Source of the DNA: Tolypothrix bouteillei VB521301 | Lineage (GTDB): Bacteria; Cyanobacteriota; Cyanobacteriia; Cyanobacteriales; Nostocaceae | Assembly: GCF_000760695.4 (NCBI RefSeq) | Contig: NZ_JHEG04000001.1 | Coordinates: 8,841,123 to 8,905,122 of the forward strand | Direction of reading: 5' to 3' | Length of the DNA stretch: 64,000 nt | Shown: piece by piece, positions 27,525 through 36,267 of the stretch | How the letters are laid out: every line of letters starts with the position of its first letter | Position numbering within the stretch: position 1 is the first letter of the stretch | Translations under genes and position numbers: made by a program | Notes under the pieces: model-generated | What the model was told of the DNA's origin: nothing | Databases searched by the model: none | What the model saw: only the letters and a program-made list of their open reading frames with translations

Positions 27525-28463
27525 ATGGCTAATCTGCATGATTTGATTCTTGTTACAGGTGCAACGGGCACTCAAGGTGGCGCAACGCTCGCCCAGTTGT
27601 TGGCCCGTGGACACCGAGTGCGTGCCTTAACACGAAACCCTGAGGGGGAGCGAGCCAGAGCGCTGAGTGAAATGGGAGCGGAAGTGTTTCGCGGCGATTA
27701 CGACGACCCCGCGTCTATAGAAACGGCCTTGCGCGGCGTTAGCGGGGTGTTCTCCGTTCAAGTACCAAGCATGGAAGGCAACGATATAGAAAGTCGGCAC
27801 GGTGCCTTGCTGGTGGAAGCTGCGAAGCGGGCTGGCGTCCGGCACTTTGTCCACGCATCCGTATCCGGGACGGACTTATACAAGTCCATGCCTCCTGGGA
27901 CAGAGAGTTTGTGGGACAAGCCTTACTGGGACAGCAAGCTGATACTTGAAGAGACAGTGCGTGCGGCGAATTTTCCCACCTCCACGTTCTTGAGAGCCGC
28001 GTTCTTGATGGAGAACTACGTCGCGCCGAAAGTCGGTTTCGCCTTCCCCGAATTCCACCAGGGCGAAATAGTGATAGCTATGGACATGGACACGAAGCTC
28101 GCGCACGTCGCTGCCCAAGACATGGGCGCATTCGCCGTCGCCGCGTTCGAGAATCCCGACCGCTTCAACGGCAAGAGCCTGGAACTAGCGGGCGATAAGT
28201 GTACCATACCTGAAGTTGCGGCCGTTTTGAGCCGCGTGACCGGGCACAAAGTGTCCGCAATCTGCTTGACACCGTTGGAGGCGAGCGCACGCGGCAAATA
28301 CCCTCTAATGGTGCAACACCAAGAGTGGGCGAACAAAATTGGATACCCTGTTTCTATTGAGGAACTCCGTGGCTACGGTGTGCCGCTCACGGACTTTCCT
28401 ACTTGGGCAGAGGCTAACAAAGACGCGATTAAGCTAAACTTACGCCCAATCGAAAAGAGCTAA
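27525..28463 (+). CDS. NmrA-like NAD(P)-binding protein
   Basis: Atypical short-chain dehydrogenase. LILVTGATGTQGGATLAQLL is the N-terminal dinucleotide motif of NmrA/isoflavone-reductase-like proteins; the HVFVHASVSG-like strand (RHFVHASVSGTDLYK) and STFLRAAFLMENY are also family features. It may act as an NAD(P)-dependent reductase or a redox sensor. The start is set at ATG 27525. Base composition is visibly more GC-rich than the neighbours (27640-28400), suggesting recent acquisition together with the divergent TetR gene. Confidence 0.85.
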   Translation: MANLHDLILVTGATGTQGGATLAQLLARGHRVRALTRNPEGERARALSEMGAEVFRGDYDDPASIETALRGVSGVFSVQVPSMEGNDIESRHGALLVEAAKRAGVRHFVHASVSGTDLYKSMPPGTESLWDKPYWDSKLILEETVRAANFPTSTFLRAAFLMENYVAPKVGFAFPEFHQGEIVIAMDMDTKLAHVAAQDMGAFAVAAFENPDRFNGKSLELAGDKCTIPEVAAVLSRVTGHKVSAICLTPLEASARGKYPLMVQHQEWANKIGYPVSIEELRGYGVPLTDFPTWAEANKDAIKLNLRPIEKS

Positions 28464-28525
28464 CTCTTCTCCAGAGCAACTTTTAAGGTTTTTTGAATCG
28501 TTCGTACTGGGTACAATTTGCCAAA

Positions 28526-28560
28526 GGGGCAAGCGTCACGCGAACTTGAGACGTTGCCCC
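28526..28560. terminator. Hairpin between convergent genes
   Basis: GGGGCAA and TTGCCCC, extended by GCGTC/GACG-type pairing, form a strong stem between the NmrA-like gene and the convergent Rieske gene. No long T-run is present, so its efficiency as a terminator is uncertain. Confidence 0.5.
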
Positions 28561-28601
28561 CCAGTTGTTTAATTTACCACGAACCTATCCCACTAAAAAA
28601 A

Positions 28602-30092
28602 TCAATCATTGCGGGCGTGTTCAAACTCATAAATATAGAAGAGTCGGCTAAATCGCTTGAGCTGGTATCCTACGATAGCAAATAGAATTGCACTTCCAAT
28701 TGCCCACCAGAAAGCTGTAGGAGGGATAGTCGTTAGAATCGAGCCGCTTGTTTGCTGGAAATTTGCGAGCGCAACTTTCACAGCCATAGCCCGTGCATCC
28801 ACAATAACTCCCACAAGCAAACACACAGCAGCAGCTATATAAGCCAACACAGACAGACGATTGAAATTCTTCAGAGCATCCTGGCAAACCTGACAGTGTT
28901 GAGTATGGGTTGTCCACACATCAAAAAGCTTCTGCTTGTCCTCCTCTTTTGAAGGAAGTGAATCTTGCGACATCCAAGGAACGCCACCGCCAGCTCTTGT
29001 TTCCAGCCACTGGCGAAACGTAATTACCATTTTGTCTTGGGGATTCGGAGTATAAACTGCATTGAGCCATTTGTCCTTGCGCCGATCCAGAATCTTCTGT
29101 TGATAGTGAAGGAACACCAAATCTTGATGTAAGAATAAAGAAGACAAAACGTGAATTAACCAAATTGGCATGGGTAGACCAAAAAAACCCAATCCCTTTG
29201 GCTTTTGCCCTGCGTCGTTCTTCACTAACACTTGGCATCCCATATGACGGCACCATCCCGGACGAGTCGGGGTAGCATACAATGCCAGTATGAGTTTTCC
29301 ACCATCTGTATTGCTTGAGACAATTCTCATGTGACATGGCGGTTGAAAGTCATGAACGGCTTGTTCAATATTAGGGGCTGTTGGTGTAATTTCAAAAGAA
29401 AACCCTTCTTGGGTAGACACATTCCGTACTATATTCATGTCATAGTACTTGGCATCCTTGTAGCGACTGCCGATAATTCCGTGGTGAGAGACAGGGACAT
29501 GAGCGGGATCTGCCACATTCTCCATAAAAAAGTCCCATCCATAGGGAAGATCGCGTACATTCCAAGATAGCTGCACTACTTTATCGGAGCCATTCTCAAG
29601 CTCTGGTATAATTCGTGGCGACCTCAATTGACTTTCCTGTTCTGCTTGTGAACCTGACTCTGACCATACCCACAGCAAACCTTGGCATTCTTGAGTGGGA
29701 TAAGCGACAGCGCACGACCTCAAATTTGAGCGATGCTTTGCCTCAGTTTGCTTATTCTGTGATTGAGGAATGTGGACGCAATTCCCTTGAGAATCAAAAC
29801 GCCAAGCGTGATACGCGCACAAAAGCGTTCCATCAGATTCAACACGACCTTCTGAAAGTGGAACCAATCGATGGGGACAACAATCTTCAAAGCAGCGCCA
29901 TTTATTAGTCCCATCACGCCACACGACAATATCTTTTCCTAGTAACTGCATTGCGTGAGGGCGAGAGGGATCTAGGAAATCTACAACGGCTACTGGATAC
30001 CATTGTTTGGTCCACTGGAATACTTCTTCTTGCTGTTGAAATTGTTCCACAGCATCACGCATATTCTCTTGCAGACTTGTCTCAGTAGCCAC
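28602..30092 (-). CDS. Rieske oxygenase of the pheophorbide a oxygenase type
   Basis: 496 residues. The Rieske [2Fe-2S] site is CCPHR...CAYHAW (about residues 71-92). The mononuclear iron site is FFMENVADPAHVPVSHHG (about 197-214). The C-terminal domain has the HCQVCQDAL CxxC of the plant PAO/TIC55/PTC52 group, and two membrane segments follow (about 420-440 and 460-480). Relatives hydroxylate or open chlorophyll derivatives and depend on ferredoxin. A role in chlorophyll catabolism or modification is inferred. Confidence 0.88.
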   Translation of the reverse strand: MATETSLQENMRDAVEQFQQQEEVFQWTKQWYPVAVVDFLDPSRPHAMQLLGKDIVVWRDGTNKWRCFEDCCPHRLVPLSEGRVESDGTLLCAYHAWRFDSQGNCVHIPQSQNKQTEAKHRSNLRSCAVAYPTQECQGLLWVWSESGSQAEQESQLRSPRIIPELENGSDKVVQLSWNVRDLPYGWDFFMENVADPAHVPVSHHGIIGSRYKDAKYYDMNIVRNVSTQEGFSFEITPTAPNIEQAVHDFQPPCHMRIVSSNTDGGKLILALYATPTRPGWCRHMGCQVLVKNDAGQKPKGLGFFGLPMPIWLIHVLSSLFLHQDLVFLHYQQKILDRRKDKWLNAVYTPNPQDKMVITFRQWLETRAGGGVPWMSQDSLPSKEEDKQKLFDVWTTHTQHCQVCQDALKNFNRLSVLAYIAAAVCLLVGVIVDARAMAVKVALANFQQTSGSILTTIPPTAFWWAIGSAILFAIVGYQLKRFSRLFYIYEFEHARND

Positions 30093-30468
30093 ACTTACTC
30101 CTTTTTTTGATAAGGCAAGTTCTTTTAATAAATTTTAACATGATATCCATAGAGAAGATCGCCCAATACAAAGTATCCAAAGTTCTTGCATTGCGGAGGT
30201 CAGCGACATAACTTTATGGCACCTCACTTGATGAACGCTGCATCTTAGTTTGAATAAAGAAGTGAAAACTGTTACTTTTGTGCTGGCTTCGGGAACTCTA
30301 GCAATATAGTTCATGTAACAGTAGTCTAAGTAGTACATTATACATAAAAAGCGTTAATAAACCAATTTTAGTTTCAGGGTTTTCACTGGTTTAACACGCT
30401 AAGTATGGCAGTAACTACTGTGCCTGAATTGTGTTGCAAACGCCATTTAAGGTTTTGAGAATCGGCAT
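30093..30468. other. Intergenic region between divergent genes
   Basis: 375 bases holding the promoters of the Rieske gene and the Tudor-knot protein gene. No gene or strong repeat is seen. Confidence 0.4.
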
Positions 30469-31752
30469 ATGGATAAATCCATTATTCAATTGGTTGATGA
30501 GTTACCCACTGACAACATTACTGTCAAAGTGTTAAAGGCTCTAGATTATGTAGCACCAGGTCAGTGGAATAATTTGGTAGGGTTTGACAATACTATCCGT
30601 GTTATTACTGGAGAAACCAACCCACAAGTTATTCAGCGAATTCGCGATCGCGCTGTTGTTTTATACCACGAACCTCAACAAGGTTACCAAGCTGCTATCA
30701 AACTTTATCAAACGATTGATAGTGCAGATACAGCTATGGCAACTGCTGCTTTAGCCAACAAAGTTGGTGAAAAAATCGGTTTTCTTTCCTTTTTAAGCAA
30801 AATTACACCAAAAGCTGACTTCACGCAAACAATTGATTTAGTCCTGAAAGTAGCTGTCGAAATTATTGCATTCTCCAAACTCAATGGTATTCCCCAACCC
30901 AATCCACAAGAGTTTGTCAATTCCCTCACAAATAACTATCAAGATGCATCGCTGATGCGGATGGTTGCTTTAGTTTGTCTGGATGGAGTTTTGCCCTTAG
31001 GTCCTGACTTTCTCAGCAAGATACACGAAGTTATAAGTGGTACAAATACCGACGCGATCGCTCAAAATCCTCTCTTCTCAACCATCAACAACTTTCTACC
31101 AGGCAACAATCCTTCTGATAAAGTTGGTTTTATCACTCAGGGTTTCAACTCCGTGCAAGGCTGGATGAATAACTTAGTATCGAAAACTGGTGTAACTCCT
31201 CAATCCATTTTCAGTCATCTGGGGAATTTTATTCAGATGGCGGATGATAATTTAGACTTTGTCGCAGCATTCCTAGATCAAACTACAAATTATTACGAGC
31301 ATACAGGAATTCAAACTGTGGCTCGCCGTCTGATTTTACAAGCTCATACTTTAGTCAAACAAGAAGTTCAAGACCAACAGCCAACATCTCGAGCTATGAA
31401 AACTGATACCAATCAATATGCATTGGGAACACAAGTAGAGGTTTGGGATAGTGATGAAGAGGAATGGTATGAAGCAACTGTTGAACAAGTGAAAGGTAAC
31501 AGCTACTTTATTCAGTATACTGGCTATGATTCCTCTTATAACGAATGGGTTGAAGAAGATGATATGCGGACACGCGACTCATTGGGTGACAGTGAATATA
31601 GATTGGGTCAAAAGGTAAAAGTTTGGGATAGTGATGAAGAGGAATGGTATTCTGCAACGATAGGTAAAATCAAAGGTCAGCAATATTTTGTGCATTACAT
31701 CGGTTATGACTCATCCTATGATGAATGGGTTGAAGAGGACGAGGTTTGTTAA
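30469..31752 (+). CDS. Unknown helical protein with two C-terminal Tudor-knot-like repeats
   Basis: 427 residues. Residues 1-300 are helical, without a signal peptide and not assigned to a family. From about residue 318 there are two near-identical copies of a 50-60-residue module: VEVWDSDEEEWYEATVEQVK ... YDSSYNEWVEEDDM and VKVWDSDEEEWYSATIGKIK ... YDSSYDEWVEEDEV. The pattern V-x-W-D...WY-A-x-I...Y...GYD-x-x-x-D/N-E-W-V is that of chromo-barrel/Tudor-knot domains, best known in eukaryotic chromatin proteins. The two DNA copies share a 30-base block, so the duplication is recent. Confidence 0.75.
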   Translation: MDKSIIQLVDELPTDNITVKVLKALDYVAPGQWNNLVGFDNTIRVITGETNPQVIQRIRDRAVVLYHEPQQGYQAAIKLYQTIDSADTAMATAALANKVGEKIGFLSFLSKITPKADFTQTIDLVLKVAVEIIAFSKLNGIPQPNPQEFVNSLTNNYQDASLMRMVALVCLDGVLPLGPDFLSKIHEVISGTNTDAIAQNPLFSTINNFLPGNNPSDKVGFITQGFNSVQGWMNNLVSKTGVTPQSIFSHLGNFIQMADDNLDFVAAFLDQTTNYYEHTGIQTVARRLILQAHTLVKQEVQDQQPTSRAMKTDTNQYALGTQVEVWDSDEEEWYEATVEQVKGNSYFIQYTGYDSSYNEWVEEDDMRTRDSLGDSEYRLGQKVKVWDSDEEEWYSATIGKIKGQQYFVHYIGYDSSYDEWVEEDEVC

Positions 31753-31823
31753 AAAGGTAAAGAAATCCCAGTTTTAGGGTTGCAAGACATTGCCACCCTA
31801 CAAACAGTATGGTTGAGTAAACA

Positions 31824-33530
31824 TCAAAATGGTGTTTTTGCCTCCAAGTACAAAGCTTTTCCCAGCTGCGGATGCTGGAAGCGAAGTTCTCTAGCGTGCA
31901 AATGTAAGCAACTGGCTTCAATACAACATCCATAAAGACGATCGCCCAATATCGGTATCCCAAGTCCTCTTGTATCAGCAGCGTGAACTCTCAATTGATG
32001 AGTTCGCCCTGTCAGCGGTATAAATTCCACGCGAGTGTAGTTTCCTTCTTTCGATATCACCTGAAAGTGAGTCACGCTTGCTTTTCCATACTGCCAATTG
32101 ACTTCCTGATACGGGCGATTTTCAGGATTTCCCCACAAAGGCAGTTCTATAACACCCCTCTCCGTGCTTGGAGAACCAGCAAGCACGGCTTCATAAACTT
32201 TATGAACTTGTCTTTGCTGGAATTGCTGACTGAGTTGCCGATAAGTTTGCCCATTGCGAGCTAACAAAAGAATACCAGAAGTGTCTTGGTCTAAGCGATG
32301 TACGGCAATCAGTTGTTCGCCATTGGGTAACAAATGACGCAAACGACTGAGAACACTGTCTTGGCGATCGCGATAACGTCCTGGAACTGATAATAAACCT
32401 GCGGGTTTATTGACAGCAATCAACCACTCGTCTTCATAAACAAGGGGTAGTATTTCCTCTTGTGGAAGGTACAAAGATGACCCTGTTTTGTCTGCATTTT
32501 CCTGTGGCAATCCTGAAAGCAAAAACCCCATTAATGACTGACATCGTTCCGCACAAGCCCCATAAAATTCTCCTTGGATTTTCTCTCGATCGTGAGAAGA
32601 TATTCCCCACCAAAACTCTGCCATTGCCAATGGTTTTAACCCTTGTTTTGCCGCATAATGAAGTAGTTTTGGAGCACAACAATCTCCTGTTCCGGTGGGC
32701 ATAGAACCTTTTGGCATCAATTGCTGTAATGAAGAAGATTGTCCTAAAAAATTCATAACAGAATAAGCAGCATGCATCTGAGCTTGAAGTTGACGGGACA
32801 GTTCTTTCCGCAACCGTTTTAATTCGCGCATTTGCCCATCTGCAGTCTCAATCGCTTGTTTGAGCGATCGCAATGTCTCATCTCGTTGGCGTTTAAATTT
32901 GCGTCGCTCAATTCCATCCTGACGGCTTTCTTCATCGAGGTGTTCGAGGGCTGCAATCAGTGATTCTCCTGTTAGCGTCTCACAACATATCAAACGTTTT
33001 TCGTGTCGTTGCTGCTTCCTGTTTTGATGGCGATCGCTCATTTCTTGCAAGCGTAACTCAAACTCATGCGACAAAATTTCGTATTGCTGACGTTCTGGAA
33101 GTTGCTCGAGGGAGATAAGTTTTTGCTTAATATTTTCCAATTCAGCGAGTGTACGGGCTTCGTCTAAAGCAATTTGTTCTCGCCCAGGAATCGGTGGAAC
33201 CCACCCCTCCACTATACCGCTACCGTTGAGCAGCCCGGAGAAAGCTTTTAGTATCCCTTGTTCGCCTGAAGGTAGTTCCACTAGCAAGACTCCATACATC
33301 TTACCCTCACGAGAATAACGCTCGTCAGTAGCAAGATGTCTCATTAAACCATATGCGATCGCTTCTACGAGAGGAGTGCGCGGAAGTCTCAGTATTTCAC
33401 CGTTTTGAGGACAGCGCCCTTCATAGTAATAGGTAGGAATAGAGTTTGCTGGAGTGCGATAAGCCGAAGGCTGAACGGCTGAAGCCGCATCGCTTTCAAG
33501 AAAATCTGAAAGTGGGTGAAGAACTACCAT
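31824..33530 (-). CDS. RluA-family RNA pseudouridine synthase with long N-terminal extension
   Basis: The C-terminal 220 residues are a standard RluA catalytic domain: WLIAVNKPAGLLSVPG, the active-site AVHRLDQDTSGILLLAR with catalytic Asp, QQRQVHKVYEAVL and FIPLTGRTHQLRVH. The N-terminal ~340 residues hold a long charged coiled coil (about 120-260), as found in a group of cyanobacterial RluA proteins. The target RNA is unknown. The start at ATG 33530 follows the family start VVLHPLSDFLE; an ATG at 33554 is upstream. It converges with the Tudor-knot gene. Confidence 0.88.
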   Translation of the reverse strand: MVVLHPLSDFLESDAASAVQPSAYRTPANSIPTYYYEGRCPQNGEILRLPRTPLVEAIAYGLMRHLATDERYSREGKMYGVLLVELPSGEQGILKAFSGLLNGSGIVEGWVPPIPGREQIALDEARTLAELENIKQKLISLEQLPERQQYEILSHEFELRLQEMSDRHQNRKQQRHEKRLICCETLTGESLIAALEHLDEESRQDGIERRKFKRQRDETLRSLKQAIETADGQMRELKRLRKELSRQLQAQMHAAYSVMNFLGQSSSLQQLMPKGSMPTGTGDCCAPKLLHYAAKQGLKPLAMAEFWWGISSHDREKIQGEFYGACAERCQSLMGFLLSGLPQENADKTGSSLYLPQEEILPLVYEDEWLIAVNKPAGLLSVPGRYRDRQDSVLSRLRHLLPNGEQLIAVHRLDQDTSGILLLARNGQTYRQLSQQFQQRQVHKVYEAVLAGSPSTERGVIELPLWGNPENRPYQEVNWQYGKASVTHFQVISKEGNYTRVEFIPLTGRTHQLRVHAADTRGLGIPILGDRLYGCCIEASCLHLHARELRFQHPQLGKALYLEAKTPF

Positions 33531-33572
33531 AAACAGGATAAAGGATGAGTTCAAAATTCCTCAATTTCTGTT

Positions 33573-33619
33573 AGTCCGCCTGCGTGGACTTCGTTTGTAT
33601 AGTAGCGAATTCTATTCGC
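33573..33619 (+). repeat. Hairpin repeat related to the WD40-gene insertion
   Basis: AGTCCGCCTGCGTGGACT, then GTTTGTATAG, then GCGAATTCTATTCGC. Order and spacing match 9290-9336 inside the WD40 gene, where the same three parts read as AGTCCGC...GCGGACT, GTTTGTATAG and GCGATTTCAATCGC. Stems are kept while loops vary, which argues for conserved structure. Confidence 0.8.
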
Positions 33620-33673
33620 CCATTACGTCCTTTGTTCTTTACCCAAGCAGCCATGGATCGGGACCACCAATCT

Positions 33674-33850
33674 CTACTTTTGCCTCACTCTTTCCACTGC
33701 AGTATCAGCATTTACCAAACCGCGACCGAAAAAATACTCCTGTGCTGACACGGGTTTTGCCTTAGCAAAAATCCCTGAAGGGCGGGAAACTGGAGCATAT
33801 ATAACAGTGCCAAAAGCCGGAGTGAAGGTAATTTTGATTTTATAATTGGT
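33674..33850 (-). pseudogene. Short gene remnant lacking a start codon
   Basis: The reverse strand reads IKITFTPAFGTVIYAPVSRP, then SGIFAKAKPVSAQEYFFGRG, then LVNADTAVERVRQK and a stop. FGRGLVNADTAV resembles the C-terminal end of subtilisin-like proteases. An excellent AGGAGGT (33853-33859) lies just upstream, but no ATG, GTG or TTG is in frame after it, so the start seems lost by mutation. Confidence 0.5.
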
Positions 33851-33942
33851 TCACCTCCTATTGAAGATGATTTTTGATAAGCCTCAGGGCGTGAAAATCA
33901 ACTTATAATGAAAGATACACAGATGTGGTTGAAAAAATACGA

Positions 33943-34068
33943 ATGACTTTGCAAGAATTGCAAGAGCAGGCATTGCAGTTACCAATTAGCGAGCGCTGGT
34001 ATTTAGTTCAGTCGGTGTCTGGTAATATTAATCCTATGTCTCAACAAAAAAAGGCTGTCATTCTCTAA
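33943..34068 (+). pseudogene. Antitoxin-like small gene, probably truncated
   Basis: TLQELQEQALQLPISERWYL, then VQSVSGNI. This matches the N-terminal half of addiction-module antitoxins of the 'component of toxin-antitoxin' type (usually 70-90 codons). It ends at 41 codons and no toxin gene follows. It could alternatively be a complete microprotein. Confidence 0.45.
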
Positions 34069-34077
34069 AACTTTATC

Positions 34078-34398
34078 CTAAATTGGGTCGTCTCTACCAA
34101 TTCCCAATTCCTTGAGCTTGGTTTTCACATCCTCCCACTGAGTCCCACAATAGTAATATTTTTTATCCAGTATATTGGCGATATAGTAACCCTGCTTACC
34201 ACCATTGATGCGGAAAAGCGCGAGTGCTACTTTTTTCATCGAAGTACCAAAGGCTGCAAATTCGTCTTCAGGAGACAAATTTGGGGCATTGAATAAGTTT
34301 AGAAATGGCTCACCATGTTTAAATGCCCAACCATTACCTCTACGCTGAATAATTTGATAGTACACAGGACAAACGACTGTAGTGCTGGAATCTGCCAT
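34078..34398 (-). CDS. Hypothetical protein, 106 residues
   Basis: Soluble, mixed alpha/beta composition with many aromatics: VVCPVYYQIIQRRGNGWAFK, GYYIANILDKKYYYCG. No signal peptide and no recognised domain. It follows the 63-codon gene on the same strand after a strong hairpin, so the two are probably expressed from one promoter with partial termination. Confidence 0.6.
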   Translation of the reverse strand: MADSSTTVVCPVYYQIIQRRGNGWAFKHGEPFLNLFNAPNLSPEDEFAAFGTSMKKVALALFRINGGKQGYYIANILDKKYYYCGTQWEDVKTKLKELGIGRDDPI

Positions 34399-34425
34399 AA
34401 TTAAATTAGTTTTTATTTTGAGTAA

Positions 34426-34450
34426 AGCCCCTAGCGGGCTACTAGGGGCT
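34426..34450 (-). terminator. Perfect 9-bp hairpin between two small genes
   Basis: AGCCCCTAG (34426-34434) and CTAGGGGCT (34442-34450) are exact complements with a 7-base loop, located between the 63-codon gene and the 106-codon gene. On the minus strand it is followed by TTTACTC, a weak T-tract, suggesting attenuation rather than full termination. Confidence 0.5.
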
Positions 34451-34462
34451 ACTAACTATGTG

Positions 34463-34654
34463 TTAGTTATTGACGTTGTTTTGTTCACCTGGTTCATCAG
34501 CGATGTCTTCGAGGTCTTGCTCAACAACCTCTGGATCGACAAGGTAAGTTTCCCTTGATACTTCGTCTCGCTTTTTCCAAACTCCTTGGAAAAGACGGAT
34601 AAAGACTTTAACAGGATTCCAAAAACCTTGATGACCGTTACCGTTTTGATTCAA
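34463..34654 (-). CDS. Hypothetical small protein with optimal ribosome-binding site
   Basis: 63 codons from TTG, with AGGAGGTGAT a few bases upstream, an almost complete anti-SD match that decides the start. N-terminal half: NQNGNGHQGFWNPVKVFIRL, amphipathic and aromatic. C-terminal half: very acidic (VDPEVVEQDLEDIADEPGEQ). The Asn/Gly-rich leader, short length and strong translation signal resemble a peptide precursor or phage-like small protein, but no modification genes are adjacent. Function unknown. Confidence 0.55.
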   Translation of the reverse strand: MNQNGNGHQGFWNPVKVFIRLFQGVWKKRDEVSRETYLVDPEVVEQDLEDIADEPGEQNNVNN

Positions 34655-34743
34655 TAAATCACCTCCTTTAATTAGGTAAATGGGGACACAATTGTCCCCT
34701 AATTTATTTTAAATTGCTTTTACAGCAGTTTTTATGAATAAAT

Positions 34744-34953
34744 TTAACTACTTTTAGAGATAACAGATGATTTATTACTGAGGATTAAGATAATTTCTCC
34801 GTTGGCAATCGCATCTAATAGTTGTCCGGTAGAACATTCATTATCGTATTATATATAACCCAGATTTTGTGCGATTTCTTTTAGCTTTTCTCCCGTACCC
34901 TGGGCTACTCGTGCATGGAGATTTGTGCGATCGAGTTTCTTTCTTCCTGCCAT
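34744..34953 (-). pseudogene. Conserved small protein gene interrupted by one in-frame TAA
   Basis: The reverse strand reads AGRKKLDRTNLHARVAQGTG and EKLKEIAQNLGYI, then TAA (34849-34851), then YDNECSTGQLLDAIANGEII and LILSNKSSVISKSS with a stop. The two halves are in the same frame and together match the size of small cyanobacterial proteins of the AGRKK...TG-LLDAIA type (about 60-70 residues). Either a fresh nonsense mutation (TAT to TAA) or stop read-through. Only the 34-residue first part would be made without read-through. Confidence 0.7.
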
Positions 34954-35087
34954 AACTGTTAACCATGAAATCACAAAACTGGTTTACATTTATAAGATAG
35001 CAAAAGGTATTAACATTGCGGTGCTGCCAACCCCGAAAACGCTTCGATAGAATAGGCATACTGTTTTTTAGTCAGGAGATCGACACC

Positions 35088-35207
35088 ATGCCCAAAGTTT
35101 TAGATCCAAACGAACCATACACCTTCAGCAAGTATTTTGATTTGCCTTACTCACCTGAGGATATTTTGGCAGATTTGGGCTGTGCGATCGCGCAGCACAT
35201 CATGTAG
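35088..35207 (+). pseudogene. N-terminal fragment of a cyanobacterial hypothetical protein
   Basis: PKVLDPNEPYTFSKYFDLPY and SPEDILADLGC look like the start of a longer conserved cyanobacterial protein (I recall a ~200-residue family, not checked). AGGAG precedes the ATG. After residue 31 the frame runs through a HIP1 site and stops at 39 codons, so the gene is cut off. Confidence 0.55.
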
Positions 35208-35359
35208 TGGAATATTTACCACTGCATTGAGTCCCGCAGGATGTGGAGTTTGTATCACGGACGATTATTGGGATCTTGCTGTCTAGAAACAAAGAAGATG
35301 CAGTCTTGAGGCGAAATTAGAGATCCGATCTGCCTTTCTTCGATAAATAATTCTTCATT

Positions 35360-36238
35360 ATGACTATTAATGTAATCTTTGATATGGAAACCCGAGATCC
35401 GGATGATATGTTTGCTTTGTGCTTTCTTGGTTCTCATCCAAATGTCGCCTTACAAGCTGTCACAATAAATCCAGGAACAAAAGCGCAAGTAGGAGTTATC
35501 CGTCACATTCTGCATCTTCTCAACAAGCATGATGTTCCAGTCGGTGCGCGTAATTCAGATTCTATGAAAGATGTCGTTTCAGAATTTCATTACGAGTTTC
35601 TTGGAATTATTCCACCCAAGGAACCAGATGATTTTGCTCACAATCTTATAGCGACTACTATTAATTTATATCCAGATGTCGTGCTACTCACGGGCGCACC
35701 ATTACACAATTTAAGGCTCTTACTGAAAAATTTTCCTTTAATAACAATAAAACGCTGGGTAGGACAAGGTGGATTTGCGGGAGATAGTATTGTACCACCT
35801 CAATTGCGTCTACCGAAATTTAATGGACTCGAAACTTGTCTGACATTTAACTTCAATGGCGATCCAAAAGCAGCTTTAGCTTTGCTCTCTTCAGCGCGGG
35901 TTATGACTAGAGATATTGTCTCAAAAAATGTTTGTCACGGAGTTATTTATCATCAAGAATTTCATGAGCGTATGAAACCATTTCGGAATAATTCTATCGG
36001 TCTCAATCTCATTTATAATGGTATGGAATTATACCTCAAACGCCGACCTGAGGGAAAAATGTTTCACGACCCTCTAGCAGCTTGTATTACTCTAAATAGG
36101 AATATAGCACAATTTCAAGAAGTAGAGATATACCGAAAGGGTGGAGAATGGGGAGCGAACCTTGCTAAGAACACTAATACATTTATTACTATCACCATCG
36201 ACCACAACCAGTTTTTTCAGACATTGACACAGTCATGA
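35360..36238 (+). CDS. Nucleoside hydrolase-like protein (IU-NH superfamily)
   Basis: 292 residues. The N-terminal NVIFDMETRDPDDMFALCFL keeps the DxxxxDPDD calcium-binding cluster of inosine-uridine nucleoside hydrolases at the end of strand 1, followed by VALQAVTINPGT and the VVLLTGAPLHNLRLLL strand. The catalytic C-terminal His region is less clear (YHQEFHERMKP, FHDPLAACI), with H-D-P-L-A matching the family's H-D-x-L/x. Likely hydrolyses the N-glycosidic bond of nucleosides, or binds them. Its stop overlaps a possible start of the next gene (ATGA). Confidence 0.75.
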   Translation: MTINVIFDMETRDPDDMFALCFLGSHPNVALQAVTINPGTKAQVGVIRHILHLLNKHDVPVGARNSDSMKDVVSEFHYEFLGIIPPKEPDDFAHNLIATTINLYPDVVLLTGAPLHNLRLLLKNFPLITIKRWVGQGGFAGDSIVPPQLRLPKFNGLETCLTFNFNGDPKAALALLSSARVMTRDIVSKNVCHGVIYHQEFHERMKPFRNNSIGLNLIYNGMELYLKRRPEGKMFHDPLAACITLNRNIAQFQEVEIYRKGGEWGANLAKNTNTFITITIDHNQFFQTLTQS

Positions 36239-36267
36239 AGTCATTAGGGAATTCAAGGGAGGGGTTT

